The notes beneath the pieces were generated by a model. That model saw only the letters and a program-made list of their open reading frames with translations, ran no database searches and was not told the DNA's origin. Made by a program: the position numbers and the translations under genes. 64,000 bases of DNA from Deefgea rivuli DSM 18356 (GTDB taxonomy: Bacteria > Pseudomonadota > Gammaproteobacteria > Burkholderiales > Chitinibacteraceae), in the NCBI RefSeq assembly GCF_000620145.1, contig NZ_JHVM01000003.1:62001-126000 (forward strand), in the 5' to 3' direction. Shown here piece after piece: positions 1 to 8,441 of the stretch (positions within the stretch are counted from its first letter, which is position 1; the number at the start of each line of letters is the position of its first letter).

Positions 1-219
1 GTGGTGTCGCCTGATGGGCAAATCATCGGCACCTACTTGCATGGCCTATTCGATCAGCCAGAAGCTTTGGCGCAGTTAATGCAATGGGCTGGGTGGCACG
101 GCGCAGGAGTGGGGCTGCCGGATGCCGATGAAATCCTAAATCGCGAGATCGACCGCCTTAGTGATGCGCTGGATGCTGCAATGGATTGGGAAAAGGCGAG
201 CGCGGCGGGCTGGCTTTAA
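1..219 (+). CDS. cobQ: Cobyric acid synthase, C-terminal end (partial)
   Basis: Only the last 72 codons are in the window; the gene starts upstream of base 1. The stretch GTYLHGLFD matches the conserved C-terminal part of the class I glutamine amidotransferase domain of CobQ/CbiP, and its His is probably the catalytic-triad histidine. The enzyme amidates adenosylcobyrinic acid a,c-diamide at four side chains using glutamine and ATP, a late cytoplasmic step of cobalamin synthesis. It ends about 80 bases before a bidirectional terminator. A related dethiobiotin/cobyrinate-type amidotransferase cannot be fully excluded from so short a fragment. Confidence 0.78.
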   Translation: MVSPDGQIIGTYLHGLFDQPEALAQLMQWAGWHGAGVGLPDADEILNREIDRLSDALDAAMDWEKASAAGWL

Positions 220-296
220 TCAAAATTTGCAGGTGCTGCGCGAGTCATTGCCTCGTGTAGCCCTTATTTAGCTGGATTAATTTGATGTAAAAAAGC

Positions 297-324
297 AAAA
301 AGCCCTGATTTCTCAGGGCTTTTT
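297..324. terminator. Bidirectional Rho-independent terminator
   Basis: A perfect 12-bp inverted repeat (AAAAAGCCCTGA, 4-nt loop, mirror arm) with an A-run on one side and a T-run on the other. It lies between cobQ (plus) and the tRNA gene (minus) and can end transcription from both. Confidence 0.85.
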
Positions 325-335
325 GCATAATAAGA

Positions 336-411
336 TGGTGCCGATGGCAGGAATCGAACTCGCGACCCCCTGATTACAAGTCAGGTGCTCTACCAACTGA
401 GCTACATCGGC
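336..411 (-). tRNA. tRNA-Thr (anticodon TGT)
   Basis: The reverse complement folds into a 76-nt cloverleaf. The acceptor stem is GCCGATG/CATCGGC with discriminator A and an encoded CCA end. The D arm is TAGCTCAGTTGGTAGAGCA, the anticodon stem-loop CTGACTTGTAATCAG has TGT at the anticodon, and the T arm holds GTTCGATTC. TGT reads ACA threonine codons. It is a single tRNA gene with its own promoter just upstream and a terminator just downstream. Confidence 0.96.
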
Positions 412-422
412 AACAGGCGTGC

Positions 423-451
423 ATAATACCTAGCAACTGCGCGGGTTGCAA
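423..451 (-). promoter_or_regulatory. Sigma-70 promoter of tRNA-Thr
   Basis: On the minus strand TTGCAA (446-451) and TATTAT (423-428) are separated by exactly 17 bases, and the -10 box ends 11 bases before the tRNA 5' end. A GC-rich stretch follows the -10 box, as is common in stable-RNA promoters. Confidence 0.75.
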
Positions 452-843
452 GGGTTTTTTTCGCTGAAATCAGATATTTTTAGGTGTCTTGTATTTTGCC
501 TTGATTTCAAAGAGAAAATACTTGAGGTATTGCAGGTGGTGGGGAGTCTGCATGCAGCATGCTATGAGGATTGGCTGTTGCTAGAGATTGTGTTTTTTTG
601 CTGAAATGAGGGCTTTTATTTGTTTGGCGGTCTTTTTTGAGGCTGTTGGGCGGGTAGGTTTGGCCTGAGTCGTGACGATTAATGAAACAAAATTTTATTT
701 TTACTTGTTGCCTTGGCTTGCAGGGACGGGTTTGCGTTTTATTTTTTGATGAAATCAGTGATTTTTATACTTATATCAGCAAGGATGCGTGCTGGTCTGA
801 TAAAATCGACCTCTAGTATTTCATACCGTATTAAGGAAGTTTG
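452..843. other. Intergenic region tRNA-Thr to proQ, no gene seen
   Basis: About 390 AT-rich bases. I find no open frame with a ribosome binding site and no convincing RNA fold. The proQ promoter must lie in the right part; several AT-rich -10-like boxes occur near 760-830 but none has a well spaced -35 partner. Confidence 0.5.
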
Positions 844-1269
844 ATGACGACCGCTGATTTGCAGCCTGCTTCACCGATAAGTGCCCCGGCATTGTTGAGA
901 GAATTACAAAAAAATAACCCAGTGTTTCGGGATTGCTTGCCGCTGGCGATTGGGATTGATAAGCAGTTGTTTGCCGCCAGACCAGAGCTAAGCCATCGTG
1001 TGTTGCGCCAAGCCTTGGCGATGCACACTCGCTCGCTGCGCTATATGAAAGCGATGCAGGTCGCTAAAATGCGATTCAATTTGGATGGTAGTCCAGCTGA
1101 TGAAGTGACGGAAGAGCAGCGCGTGTTTGCAGCCAATAGTCTGCACGAATACTTTAAGAAGGCTGCAGTTCAGCGTAAAGAGAAAGAGGCGGCAGAGGCT
1201 GCGAAAATCGCTGAAGAGCAAAAGCTTGAAAAGCTGAATCAACTGGCGGCGAAGTTCGCGCGCGGTTAA
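844..1269 (+). CDS. proQ: ProQ/FinO-family RNA chaperone
   Basis: A 141-aa protein: the first 100 or so residues form a ProQ/FinO RNA-binding domain (LLRELQKNNPVF, LPLAIGI, the HTRSLRYM-type basic surface), followed by a charged Lys/Glu/Ala-rich helical tail. Family members bind structured sRNAs and mRNA 3' ends and affect RNA stability and pairing. The size matches the minimal ProQ of Neisseria rather than the longer E. coli protein, which has a Tudor-like C domain. I chose ATG 844, preceded by AAGGAAG at 833-839; the TTG three bases upstream is less likely. It stands alone and faces a terminator shared with mdh. Confidence 0.88.
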   Translation: MTTADLQPASPISAPALLRELQKNNPVFRDCLPLAIGIDKQLFAARPELSHRVLRQALAMHTRSLRYMKAMQVAKMRFNLDGSPADEVTEEQRVFAANSLHEYFKKAAVQRKEKEAAEAAKIAEEQKLEKLNQLAAKFARG

Positions 1270-1305
1270 TTTTAGCTCAGCATTGATTTTGCTTTGATCG
1301 ATAAT

Positions 1306-1337
1306 AAAAAAGCCCACTACGATGTAGTGGGCTTTTT
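1306..1337. terminator. Bidirectional terminator between proQ and mdh
   Basis: Arms AAAAAGCCCACTAC and GTAGTGGGCTTTTT around a 3-nt loop, with A- and T-runs on the two sides, between convergent genes. Confidence 0.9.
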
Positions 1338-1351
1338 CGTGTTCGCTTTAA

Positions 1352-2332
1352 TTAAGCAAGCAAGTGTTTTACTGCATCACGTTCTTCAGACAATTCTTTG
1401 GCCGTTGCGTCCATGCGTGAGCGGCTAAATTCGCTGATTTCCAAGCCGTTAACGATGTTGTATTTGCCATCTTTGCAGGTTACTGGGAAGCCGTAGATCA
1501 AATCATCGTAGCCATATTCGCCGTTCGCAGGAACGCCCATGGTCACCCAGTCGCCTTCCGGTGTGCCCAATACCCAGTTACGGATATGGTCGATGGCGGC
1601 GTTGGCAGCAGAAGCTGCTGATGACAAGCCGCGTGCTTTAATGATCGCTGCGCCGCGTTGTTGTACGGTAGGGATGAATTCAGCTTCTAACCATTTTTGA
1701 TCGTTGATCAAAGTCGCTGCATTCGCGCCTTTAACTTCGGCGTGGAATACATCTGGATATTGAGTTGCTGAGTGATTGCCCCAGATGATCATTTTTTTCA
1801 CGTCGTTGATCGTAGTACCAGTTTTTTGGGCAACTTGCGTCATCGCACGGTTGTGATCCAAGCGCATCATCGCAGTGAAATTGGCTGGATTGAGATCCGG
1901 AGCGTTTTTCATTGCGATGTAAGCGTTAGTGTTTGCTGGGTTGCCAACCACCAATACTTTAACGTCACGGCTAGCCACTTCGTTCAACGCACGACCTTGT
2001 GCAGTGAAAATAGCGCCATTGGCTTCGAGCAAATCTTTGCGTTCCATGCCTGGGCCACGTGGACGTGCGCCAACTAGCAAAGCAATATCCACATCTTTAA
2101 ATGCTACTTTTGGATCGTCGCTTTGGATGATGCCTTGCAAGAGTGGGAATGCGCAGTCATCCAATTCCATTACAACGCCGTTCAGCGCTGGTAATGATGG
2201 TGTGATGTCAAGCAGTTGCAAAATGACAGGTTGGTCTGCGCCAAGCATCGCGCCAGAGGCAATACGGAACAATAAGCTGTAGCCAATTTGACCGGCAGCG
2301 CCAGTAACGGCAACGCGAATAGGTTGTTTCAT
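1352..2332 (-). CDS. mdh: Malate dehydrogenase
   Basis: A 326-aa NAD-dependent malate dehydrogenase that interconverts malate and oxaloacetate in the TCA cycle. Visible features are the Rossmann loop GAAGQIG (11-17), the mobile substrate loop with [11 protein letters not shown] (88-98), RLDHNR (157-162) and the catalytic His187 in [10 protein letters not shown]. It belongs to the type resembling the eukaryotic cytosolic enzyme that is usual in betaproteobacteria, not the E. coli type. ATG 2332 has TTGGAG about 8 bases upstream; a GTG three codons earlier is unlikely. It diverges from a GntR regulator and the TCA operon across a gap holding a perfect palindrome. Confidence 0.97.
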   Translation of the reverse strand: MKQPIRVAVTGAAGQIGYSLLFRIASGAMLGADQPVILQLLDITPSLPALNGVVMELDDCAFPLLQGIIQSDDPKVAFKDVDIALLVGARPRGPGMERKDLLEANGAIFTAQGRALNEVASRDVKVLVVGNPANTNAYIAMKNAPDLNPANFTAMMRLDHNRAMTQVAQKTGTTINDVKKMIIWGNHSATQYPDVFHAEVKGANAATLINDQKWLEAEFIPTVQQRGAAIIKARGLSSAASAANAAIDHIRNWVLGTPEGDWVTMGVPANGEYGYDDLIYGFPVTCKDGKYNIVNGLEISEFSRSRMDATAKELSEERDAVKHLLA

Positions 2333-2402
2333 CGAGCACACTCCAAGTTAGTGGCGATTGATCGCCATCAAGCAAATAATCTTTTTTACTTTATTAAGAA
2401 GT

Positions 2403-2487
2403 ACAAAAGTTTTATAGCAAGGCGTCGAAGTCACAGGCAGTACATGTAGTACGGCAAGGCAAGACAACGATGCAAGAAAGCTTTTGC
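2403..2487 (-). repeat. 85-nt imperfect palindrome, copy 1
   Basis: On the minus strand it starts GCAAAAGC and ends AAAACTTTTGT, with a central ATGTACTG-type loop region and inner arms built from TTGCCTTGCCGTACT. Copies of the same length and order lie at 14044-14128 and 22916-23000. The outer arms pair, so a transcript would fold into one long interrupted hairpin. It lies between divergent mdh and gntR. Confidence 0.8.
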
Positions 2488-2604
2488 GTAACTACTTATT
2501 GCGGTTAAAGCGTCATTTTTCGATGCTTTACCGACTAATTTTATCACGATGGCGCTAGGGTGCGTAGTGCGTTGGCAAAAACAAAATTGAGAGTTATATC
2601 TTTT

Positions 2605-2618
2605 GTCTTATATAAGAC
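2605..2618. promoter_or_regulatory. Perfect palindrome, probable GntR operator
   Basis: GTCTTATATAAGAC is a 14-bp perfect palindrome 46 bases before the GntR gene start, in the region it shares with divergent mdh. Size and symmetry fit a dimeric GntR repressor site. That the adjacent regulator binds it is inference. Confidence 0.55.
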
Positions 2619-2663
2619 TGTAGTAGACTCCGCTTCGACAACATGATAAAAAGACAAGGTTTA

Positions 2664-3383
2664 ATGAAAAAGCTAGCGGCACAGCCTTTATATAAGCAAG
2701 TTATCCGTGAAGTGATGACCGCTGTAGAGGCGGGCGAATGGCACGATGACGAAAATCTACCCAGTGAAGTTGAGTTGGGGGTTCGCTTCGGCGTAAGCCA
2801 AGGGACGGTGCGTAAGGCGCTAGATTCTTTAGTCAACGAAGGCGTTTTATATCGCCGCCAAGGTGTAGGTACTTTTGTAGCTGGAATGAATGATTTTCTC
2901 GCGCGCGGGCTTTTTCAGCCTTTAACGGGCGAAGATGGCTTAACACCAAAAATCGAATTACTCGGCTGCGTGCGGATTCATGCGGGTGAGCAATTAGCAG
3001 ATATTTTAGGTTTACGCCGTGGTGCGGCACTGTGGCAAGTACGGCGTTTGTTGCGTGTGGCGGGCAATGTGATTGGTTTGGAAGAAATGCTCTTGCCTGA
3101 GGCAGGCTTTCCCAATTTAGACATTCGGCGAATTCGGGAATTAAAAGGTAATCTGCGTGAGTTATGCTGGCGAGATTTTGGAATTCGCTTGCGAGATGGT
3201 GAAGTTAGGTACCGCGCGGTGGCGGCAAGCCAGAGCGAAGCCAGATTGCTGATGGTGGATTTGAATGAGCCACTGTTGCAGTTGGTGCGTTTAGCGCGAG
3301 ATTTCGAAGGCAAGCCGCAGGTGTGGAGTGTGGCTTGGTTAAAAACCGATACTTTGGCGTTTGAACCCGCACCTTTTGCGTGA
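2664..3383 (+). CDS. GntR-family regulator (HutC/UTRA type) beside TCA genes
   Basis: A 239-aa protein with an N-terminal GntR winged helix (LPSEVELGVRFGVSQGTVRK and VLYRRQGVGTFVAG, about residues 35-80) and a C-terminal UTRA ligand-binding domain. It would be a DNA-binding repressor or activator responding to a small metabolite. ATG 2664 follows AAGG with 5-base spacing; an ATG at 2643 has no such site. It is 90 bases upstream of sdhC and divergent from mdh, so it may control TCA genes or itself; the effector is unknown. Confidence 0.85.
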   Translation: MKKLAAQPLYKQVIREVMTAVEAGEWHDDENLPSEVELGVRFGVSQGTVRKALDSLVNEGVLYRRQGVGTFVAGMNDFLARGLFQPLTGEDGLTPKIELLGCVRIHAGEQLADILGLRRGAALWQVRRLLRVAGNVIGLEEMLLPEAGFPNLDIRRIRELKGNLRELCWRDFGIRLRDGEVRYRAVAASQSEARLLMVDLNEPLLQLVRLARDFEGKPQVWSVAWLKTDTLAFEPAPFA

Positions 3384-3429
3384 TTTTAATTTAAAAACGG
3401 TTAGTGGCATTTGGCATTAATCAAACACC

Positions 3430-3449
3430 GCAAAGTTTTCGGACTTTGC
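3430..3449 (+). promoter_or_regulatory. Hairpin in the sdhC leader
   Basis: GCAAAGT / ACTTTGC, a perfect 7-bp stem with a 6-nt loop, 24 bases before the sdhC start. There is no T-run after it, so it is not a standard terminator; it could shape the 5' end of the sdh mRNA. Confidence 0.4.
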
Positions 3450-3473
3450 TTACTTACCAGAGGAAATGAGCGC

Positions 3474-3848
3474 ATGCAAAAAGCACGCCCAAAGCATCTG
3501 AACTTAGCGGTCATCAAGTTTCCGTTGCCCGCTATTGTTTCAGGTTTGCACCGCATTAGTGGTGCACTGTTGGCTTTATCAATCCCTTTTATGCTGTACG
3601 CCTTAGAAGGGTCCTTATCGAGTGCAGAGCGCTTTGCTGCATTCAAAGACTGTATCGCTCATCCCGTGGTTAAATTATTTTTACTTGGCGTGCTGTGGGC
3701 TTATTTGCATCACGCCTGTGCGGGGACACGCTTTTTGTTTTTAGATATTCATAAAGGCTTGGATTTAAAAACTGCACGCCTTACTTCTTATTTGGTATTG
3801 GCAGTGAGCTTGAGCTTGACCGTTGTTATTGGAGCGATCACATGGTAA
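3474..3848 (+). CDS. sdhC: Succinate dehydrogenase cytochrome b556 subunit
   Basis: A 124-aa inner-membrane anchor with three transmembrane helices. SGLHRISG near residue 27 is the family's quinone-site/heme-side signature, and HHACAGTRFL around residue 80 carries the histidine expected to ligate heme b. With SdhD it holds SdhAB at the membrane and passes electrons to ubiquinone. ATG 3474 is preceded by AGAGGA; a longer frame from 3411 has no ribosome site. Its stop overlaps the sdhD start (ATGGTAA). Confidence 0.93.
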   Translation: MQKARPKHLNLAVIKFPLPAIVSGLHRISGALLALSIPFMLYALEGSLSSAERFAAFKDCIAHPVVKLFLLGVLWAYLHHACAGTRFLFLDIHKGLDLKTARLTSYLVLAVSLSLTVVIGAITW

Positions 3849-4192
3849 ATCGTCATGTTGTAGGCGCGCACTACGGTTTGCGTGATTGGCTGGTTCAGCG
3901 CGTGACTGCGGTCATTATGTTGGCTTACACCTTGGGTGTTGTGGCATTTATTCTTTTCGCCAACGGTGCTTCGTTTGAAGCTTGGCAAGCCTTGTTCGCC
4001 TGTACTTGGGTGAAGATTGTTACGACGATTACGATTTTTGCTTTGCTTTGGCATGCTTGGGTTGGTATTCGCGACATCTGGATGGATTACGTTCAGCATA
4101 TCGGCGTAAAGCTGACCTTGCACGTGCTGACGCTGCTTTGGCTGATTGGCAGCTTGATTTACATGATTAAAGTTGTATGGGGTGTTTTATGA
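3842..4192 (+). CDS. sdhD: Succinate dehydrogenase membrane anchor subunit
   Basis: A 116-aa hydrophobic protein with three predicted membrane helices. The HAWVGIRDIWMDYV segment is typical of SdhD and holds the residues near the quinone pocket. It overlaps sdhC by 7 bases and sdhA by an ATGA junction, so the subunits are translationally coupled. Confidence 0.92.
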   Translation: MVNRHVVGAHYGLRDWLVQRVTAVIMLAYTLGVVAFILFANGASFEAWQALFACTWVKIVTTITIFALLWHAWVGIRDIWMDYVQHIGVKLTLHVLTLLWLIGSLIYMIKVVWGVL

Positions 4193-5982
4193 GCCAAGAA
4201 TCTACTAAACGTCCGATTCCAGTTCGCAAGTTTGACGCGTTAATCGTCGGAGCGGGTGGTGCGGGTTTACGCGCTGCATTGCAATTGTCAGAAGCTGGCG
4301 TAAAAACCGCAGTATTGTCTAAAGTTTTCCCAACGCGCTCGCACACGGTTGCCGCACAAGGTGGCGTTTCAGCTTCATTGGGTAATTCTGAGCCAGATCA
4401 TTGGACTTGGCATATGTACGACACCGTAAAAGGTTCGGACTGGCTGGGTGATCAAGACGCAATCGAATTTATGTGCCGTGAAGCGCCAAAAGTGGTCGTT
4501 GAGCTTGAGCATTTCGGCATGCCGTTTGACCGCAATGCGGATGGCACGATTTATCAGCGCCCATTCGGCGGCCATATGAGTAACTTCGGCGAAAAACCAG
4601 TTCGCCGCGCCTGTGCTGCCGCTGACCGTACCGGTCATGCGATGTTGCACGCTTTGTATCAACGTAACGTTCGCGCCAATACCCAATTCTTCGTTGAATG
4701 GATGGCGCTGGATATGATCCGTGATGAAAACGGTGTCGTACAAGGCGTTGTGGCGATGGAGATGGAAACATCTGAAATCGTGATTTTCCAAGCTAAAGCA
4801 ACGCTGTTTGCTACTGGCGGTGCTGGGCGTATTTATTCGTCTTCAACCAATGCCTTTATTAATACGGGCGATGGTTTGGGCATGGCGGCGCGCGCGGGTG
4901 TGCCGTTGGAAGATATGGAATTCTGGCAGTTCCACCCAACGGGTGTGGCGGGTGCGGGTGTATTGATTACTGAAGGCGTACGTGGTGAGGGCGGTATTTT
5001 ACGCAACGCCGATGGCGAACGCTTTATGGAGCGTTACGCGCCAAACGCCAAAGATCTCGCTTCACGCGACGTGGTGTCACGCGCGATGGTGACTGAGATT
5101 AACGAAGGCCGTGGCTGTGGCCCGAATAAAGATCACGTTTTGCTGGATATTACGCATTTAGATCCAGAAGTGATTATGTCGAAATTGCCAGGTATTCGCG
5201 AAATTTCGATTAAATTTGCGGGCGTTGATCCAATCAAAGCGCCGATTCCAGTTGTGCCAACTTGCCATTATCAAATGGGCGGTATTCCGACCAATTACAA
5301 AGGTGAAGTGGTAGTGGGCGACGCCACCGTGCCAGGTTTCTATGCTGCCGGTGAATGCGCTTGCGCTTCGGTACACGGCGCAAATCGCTTGGGTACTAAT
5401 TCTTTGCTCGATTTGCTGGTGTTTGGTAAATCGTCGGGCAATTCGATGATTGATTACATCAAGTCACATCATGAATCCTTCCCAGAAATCACGATGAAAG
5501 ACGTTGAGCGTTCGGTTGCGCGTGTGGCGCGTTTGGACAATCAAACCAATGGCACCAATGTCAACGAAGCGCGTTTGGCAATGCAGCGTACGATGCAAGC
5601 GCATGCTGGCGTATTCCGCTTTAAAGACATGCTTAAAGAAGGCGTGAAGAAGATTCTCGAAGTCGAAACAATGGTGAAAACCATCATGATCGCCGACAAA
5701 TCGAAAACCTTTAACACCGCTCGCCTTGAAGCACTTGAGCTGGAAAATCTGATTGAAGTGGCCAAAGCGACAATGATTTCTGCCGAAGCGCGCAAAGAAT
5801 CTCGTGGTGCACACGTTCGTGACGATGCGCTCGACGTGCCAGAAACGCCGAATGGTCGTGACGATGCAAACTGGTTGAAACACACCTTGTGGTATCGCGA
5901 AGACAATCGTCTTGAATACAAACCTGTCAATCTACAGCCACTGACCGCGCCGTCAGTTGCGCTGAAGACTCGCTCGTACTAA
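4189..5982 (+). CDS. sdhA: Succinate dehydrogenase flavoprotein subunit
   Basis: A 597-aa catalytic subunit that oxidises succinate to fumarate with covalently bound FAD. GAGGAG (21-26) is the dinucleotide motif and RSHTVAAQGG contains His52, the covalent FAD attachment site. HPTG, RYAPNAKDLASRDVVSRA and GANRLGTNSLLDLLVFG are the classic active-site blocks. Length matches the family (E. coli 588 aa). ATG 4189 overlaps the sdhD stop. The FAD is presumably attached with help from SdhE encoded downstream. Confidence 0.98.
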   Translation: MSQESTKRPIPVRKFDALIVGAGGAGLRAALQLSEAGVKTAVLSKVFPTRSHTVAAQGGVSASLGNSEPDHWTWHMYDTVKGSDWLGDQDAIEFMCREAPKVVVELEHFGMPFDRNADGTIYQRPFGGHMSNFGEKPVRRACAAADRTGHAMLHALYQRNVRANTQFFVEWMALDMIRDENGVVQGVVAMEMETSEIVIFQAKATLFATGGAGRIYSSSTNAFINTGDGLGMAARAGVPLEDMEFWQFHPTGVAGAGVLITEGVRGEGGILRNADGERFMERYAPNAKDLASRDVVSRAMVTEINEGRGCGPNKDHVLLDITHLDPEVIMSKLPGIREISIKFAGVDPIKAPIPVVPTCHYQMGGIPTNYKGEVVVGDATVPGFYAAGECACASVHGANRLGTNSLLDLLVFGKSSGNSMIDYIKSHHESFPEITMKDVERSVARVARLDNQTNGTNVNEARLAMQRTMQAHAGVFRFKDMLKEGVKKILEVETMVKTIMIADKSKTFNTARLEALELENLIEVAKATMISAEARKESRGAHVRDDALDVPETPNGRDDANWLKHTLWYREDNRLEYKPVNLQPLTAPSVALKTRSY

Positions 5983-5991
5983 GGGGCCGTT

Positions 5992-6705
5992 ATGACTACC
6001 CAATCCGTCAAATTCCGCGTTTATCGTTACGATCCAGATAAAGACGCTAAGCCTTACATGCAAGACATCAGTGTTGATGTCGATACCACGACTGAGCGTA
6101 AACTGCTCGATGCGCTGGTGAAACTCAAAGTCGTTGATGAATCTTTGTCATTCCGCCGTTCATGCCGTGAAGGTGTGTGTGGTTCGGATGCGATGAATAT
6201 CAACGGCAAAAATGGTCTGGCCTGTATTACTGATATCGATACGCTCAAACAGCCTATCGAAGTGCGTCCATTGCCAGGTTTGCCAGTGATTCGTGACTTG
6301 ATCGTCGATATGACGCAGTTTTTCAAGCAATATCACTCGATCAAACCATACGTGATTAACGACAGTCCAGCGCCCGATCGTGAACGCCTGCAAAGCCAAG
6401 AAGATCGTAAAGAACTTGATGGCTTGTATGAGTGTATTCTGTGCGCTTGCTGTTCGACCTCTTGCCCATCGTTCTGGTGGAATCCGGATAAATTCGTGGG
6501 GCCTGCTGGTTTGCTCGCAGCGTATCGCTTTATTGCCGATACTCGTGATGAAGCCACCAGCGCACGTTTGGATAACCTCGAAGATCCATACCGTTTGTTC
6601 CGTTGCCATAGCATCATGAACTGCGTTGACGTTTGTCCGAAAGAGCTGAATCCGACCAAAGCAATTGGTAAGATTAAAGACTTGATGGTAAAACGCATTA
6701 GTTAG
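5992..6705 (+). CDS. sdhB: Succinate dehydrogenase iron-sulfur subunit
   Basis: A 237-aa protein carrying three Fe-S clusters between FAD and quinone. The 2Fe-2S loop is CREGVCGSD (58-66) with Cys78; position 66 is Asp, as I recall for E. coli SdhB, so this is not a defect. CILCACCSTSCP and CHSIMNCVDVCP bind the 4Fe-4S and 3Fe-4S clusters. The start lies 9 bases after the sdhA stop, with GGGG upstream. A hairpin follows the stop. Confidence 0.97.
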   Translation: MTTQSVKFRVYRYDPDKDAKPYMQDISVDVDTTTERKLLDALVKLKVVDESLSFRRSCREGVCGSDAMNINGKNGLACITDIDTLKQPIEVRPLPGLPVIRDLIVDMTQFFKQYHSIKPYVINDSPAPDRERLQSQEDRKELDGLYECILCACCSTSCPSFWWNPDKFVGPAGLLAAYRFIADTRDEATSARLDNLEDPYRLFRCHSIMNCVDVCPKELNPTKAIGKIKDLMVKRIS

Positions 6706-6758
6706 AGGTATTGAGCTGTAGGCATTTATGGTCAATGCCTGCAGTCAAATACCCATAG
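6704..6758 (+). repeat. 3'-end hairpin after sdhB (GGGTAT/ATACCC family)
   Basis: Left arm AGGTATTGAGCTGTAGGCATT and right arm AATGCCTGCAGTCAAATACC pair with about four mismatches; the inner part CTGTAGGCATT/AATGCCTGCAG (6716-6744) is almost perfect. No T-run follows, so read-through into sdhE is likely. It resembles hairpins after sucB, nirD, phnU and others in this window. Confidence 0.6.
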
Positions 6759-6770
6759 AAAGGGATTAAG

Positions 6771-7019
6771 ATGGATGAAGTAGAACTCAAGCGGATTATC
6801 TGGCGCTCACGTCGTGGATTGTTGGAATTGGATTTGCAATTAGAGCGTTTTGTAGCCGATGTTCTACCCACTTTGTCTGAGTCTGAGCTGGCGGTGTACG
6901 AGCAAGTTTTGATGCTGCCAGACTGGGATTTTTTAGAGTATGTCAACGGTAAGTCGGTGTGTCCCGATGCACAGCTTGCCGTAATCATAGAGCGCATCAG
7001 CGCCGCAAACAGTAAATAA
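6771..7019 (+). CDS. sdhE: SdhE, FAD assembly factor for succinate dehydrogenase
   Basis: An 82-aa protein of the SdhE/SDHAF2 family. WRSRRGLLELD (12-22) contains the RGxxE motif through which the family binds SdhA and promotes covalent flavinylation. Length equals the family norm of 80-90 aa. ATG 6771 follows AAAGGGA. It sits between sdhB and gltA, as in other Neisseriales. Confidence 0.93.
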   Translation: MDEVELKRIIWRSRRGLLELDLQLERFVADVLPTLSESELAVYEQVLMLPDWDFLEYVNGKSVCPDAQLAVIIERISAANSK

Positions 7020-7054
7020 TGGCTTACGCCGAATTGTTTAACAGGAGTCTATAG

Positions 7055-8341
7055 ATGGATAAGAAAGTCACGCTGACGTATAACGACGGACAAAATACCC
7101 TCGATTTCCCAATCTTAGAGAGCACTTTGGGTCCTGACGTTGTCGATATCCGTAAATTTTCGCAAACGGGCATGTTTACATTTGACCCAGGCTTTTTGGC
7201 AACATCAAGCTGCGAATCAAAAATCACTTTTATCGATGGCGACTTGGGCCAGTTGTACTACCGTGGCTATCCAATCGAGCAGCTTGCTGAGGATTCTGAT
7301 TACCTCGAAGTTTGCTACTTGTTGATTAATGGCGAATTGCCAAACGCAGCGCAAAAAACTGAGTTTGAAACGACCGTCATGAGTCACACGATGATTCACG
7401 ACCAATTGACTCGCTTCTTTAACGGCTTCCGCCGTGATGCGCATCCAATGGCGATGATGGTTGGTGTGGTTGGCGCATTGTCAGCGTTCTACCAAGACAG
7501 TTTGGATATTAACGATCCAGAACATCGCAAAGTGGCGATTTTCCGTTTGATTTCAAAAATCCCAACGATCGCGGCGATGTGCTACCGCTACAACCAAGGC
7601 TTGCCATTCGTTTACCCACGTAACGATTTGAGCTACACGGCGAACTTTATGCACATGATGTTCTCTACGCCTTGCGAAGAATACAAACCAAATCCAGTAT
7701 TGGTTCGTGCGCTGGACGTAATTTTCACCTTGCACGCTGATCACGAACAAAACGCGTCGACTTCGACCGTTCGTTTGGCTGGCTCGTCAGGTGCGAATCC
7801 ATTTGCTTGTATCGCAGCGGGTATCGCTTGTCTGTGGGGTCCATCGCACGGTGGCGCTAACGAAGCCGTATTGGTGATGTTGGATGAAATCGGTTCAGTT
7901 GAAAACGTACCGGCCTTTATGGACGGCGTGAAAGCGAAAACGCATAAATTGATGGGCTTTGGTCACCGTGTTTACAAAAACACGGATCCACGCGCCAATG
8001 TAATGCGTCGCATTTGCCACGAAGTTTTGAATGAAATGGGTCTACAAAACGATCCTAAATTCAAATTGGCAATGGAATTGGAAAAAATCGCGCTGGAAGA
8101 TCCGTACTTCATCGAGCGTAAATTGTATCCAAACGTTGATTTCTACTCAGGCATCGTGCAATCGGCCTTGGGCATCCCAGTACCGATGTTTACGGTGATT
8201 TTTGCTTTGGCGCGTACGGTTGGTTGGATTAGCCATTGGAATGAAATGATTTCTGATCCAGGCATGAAAATCGGTCGTCCTCGCCAGCAGTACACTGGCG
8301 CAGAAAAACGCGATTACGTAGCAATGGACAAACGCGGCTAA
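7055..8341 (+). CDS. gltA: Citrate synthase
   Basis: A 428-aa type I (hexameric, NADH-sensitive type) citrate synthase, condensing acetyl-CoA and oxaloacetate. The catalytic residues are visible in [12 protein letters not shown] (His), [14 protein letters not shown] (His) and PNVDFYSG (Asp). AGGAG lies 10 bases upstream of ATG 7055. It is followed by two stable hairpins before sucA. Confidence 0.97.
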   Translation: MDKKVTLTYNDGQNTLDFPILESTLGPDVVDIRKFSQTGMFTFDPGFLATSSCESKITFIDGDLGQLYYRGYPIEQLAEDSDYLEVCYLLINGELPNAAQKTEFETTVMSHTMIHDQLTRFFNGFRRDAHPMAMMVGVVGALSAFYQDSLDINDPEHRKVAIFRLISKIPTIAAMCYRYNQGLPFVYPRNDLSYTANFMHMMFSTPCEEYKPNPVLVRALDVIFTLHADHEQNASTSTVRLAGSSGANPFACIAAGIACLWGPSHGGANEAVLVMLDEIGSVENVPAFMDGVKAKTHKLMGFGHRVYKNTDPRANVMRRICHEVLNEMGLQNDPKFKLAMELEKIALEDPYFIERKLYPNVDFYSGIVQSALGIPVPMFTVIFALARTVGWISHWNEMISDPGMKIGRPRQQYTGAEKRDYVAMDKRG

Positions 8342-8354
8342 GACCCCGTTCCTG

Positions 8355-8417
8355 CGCCCTTATGTGACAACATAAGGGCGTAGCTGCATTGACCGGCCTT
8401 GCTGCTTGCAGCGAGGC
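8355..8417 (+). promoter_or_regulatory. Two hairpins between gltA and sucA
   Basis: The first has perfect 11-bp arms CGCCCTTATGT/ACATAAGGGCG with a 4-nt loop (8355-8380). The second is GCCTTGCTGC/GCAGCGAGGC with a 2-nt spacer (8396-8417). Neither has a T-run. They may stabilise or process the long TCA transcript. Confidence 0.55.
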
Positions 8418-8441
8418 GGATAAAAACTGGAATACACGGCA

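Noticed and set aside
4375-4791. 138-codon minus-strand frame opposite sdhA
   Set aside because: Antisense shadow; composition is an image of sdhA codons.
5992-6705. Asp instead of Cys in the SdhB 2Fe-2S loop as a possible defect
   Set aside because: From memory E. coli SdhB also has Asp at this ligand position, so it is normal.
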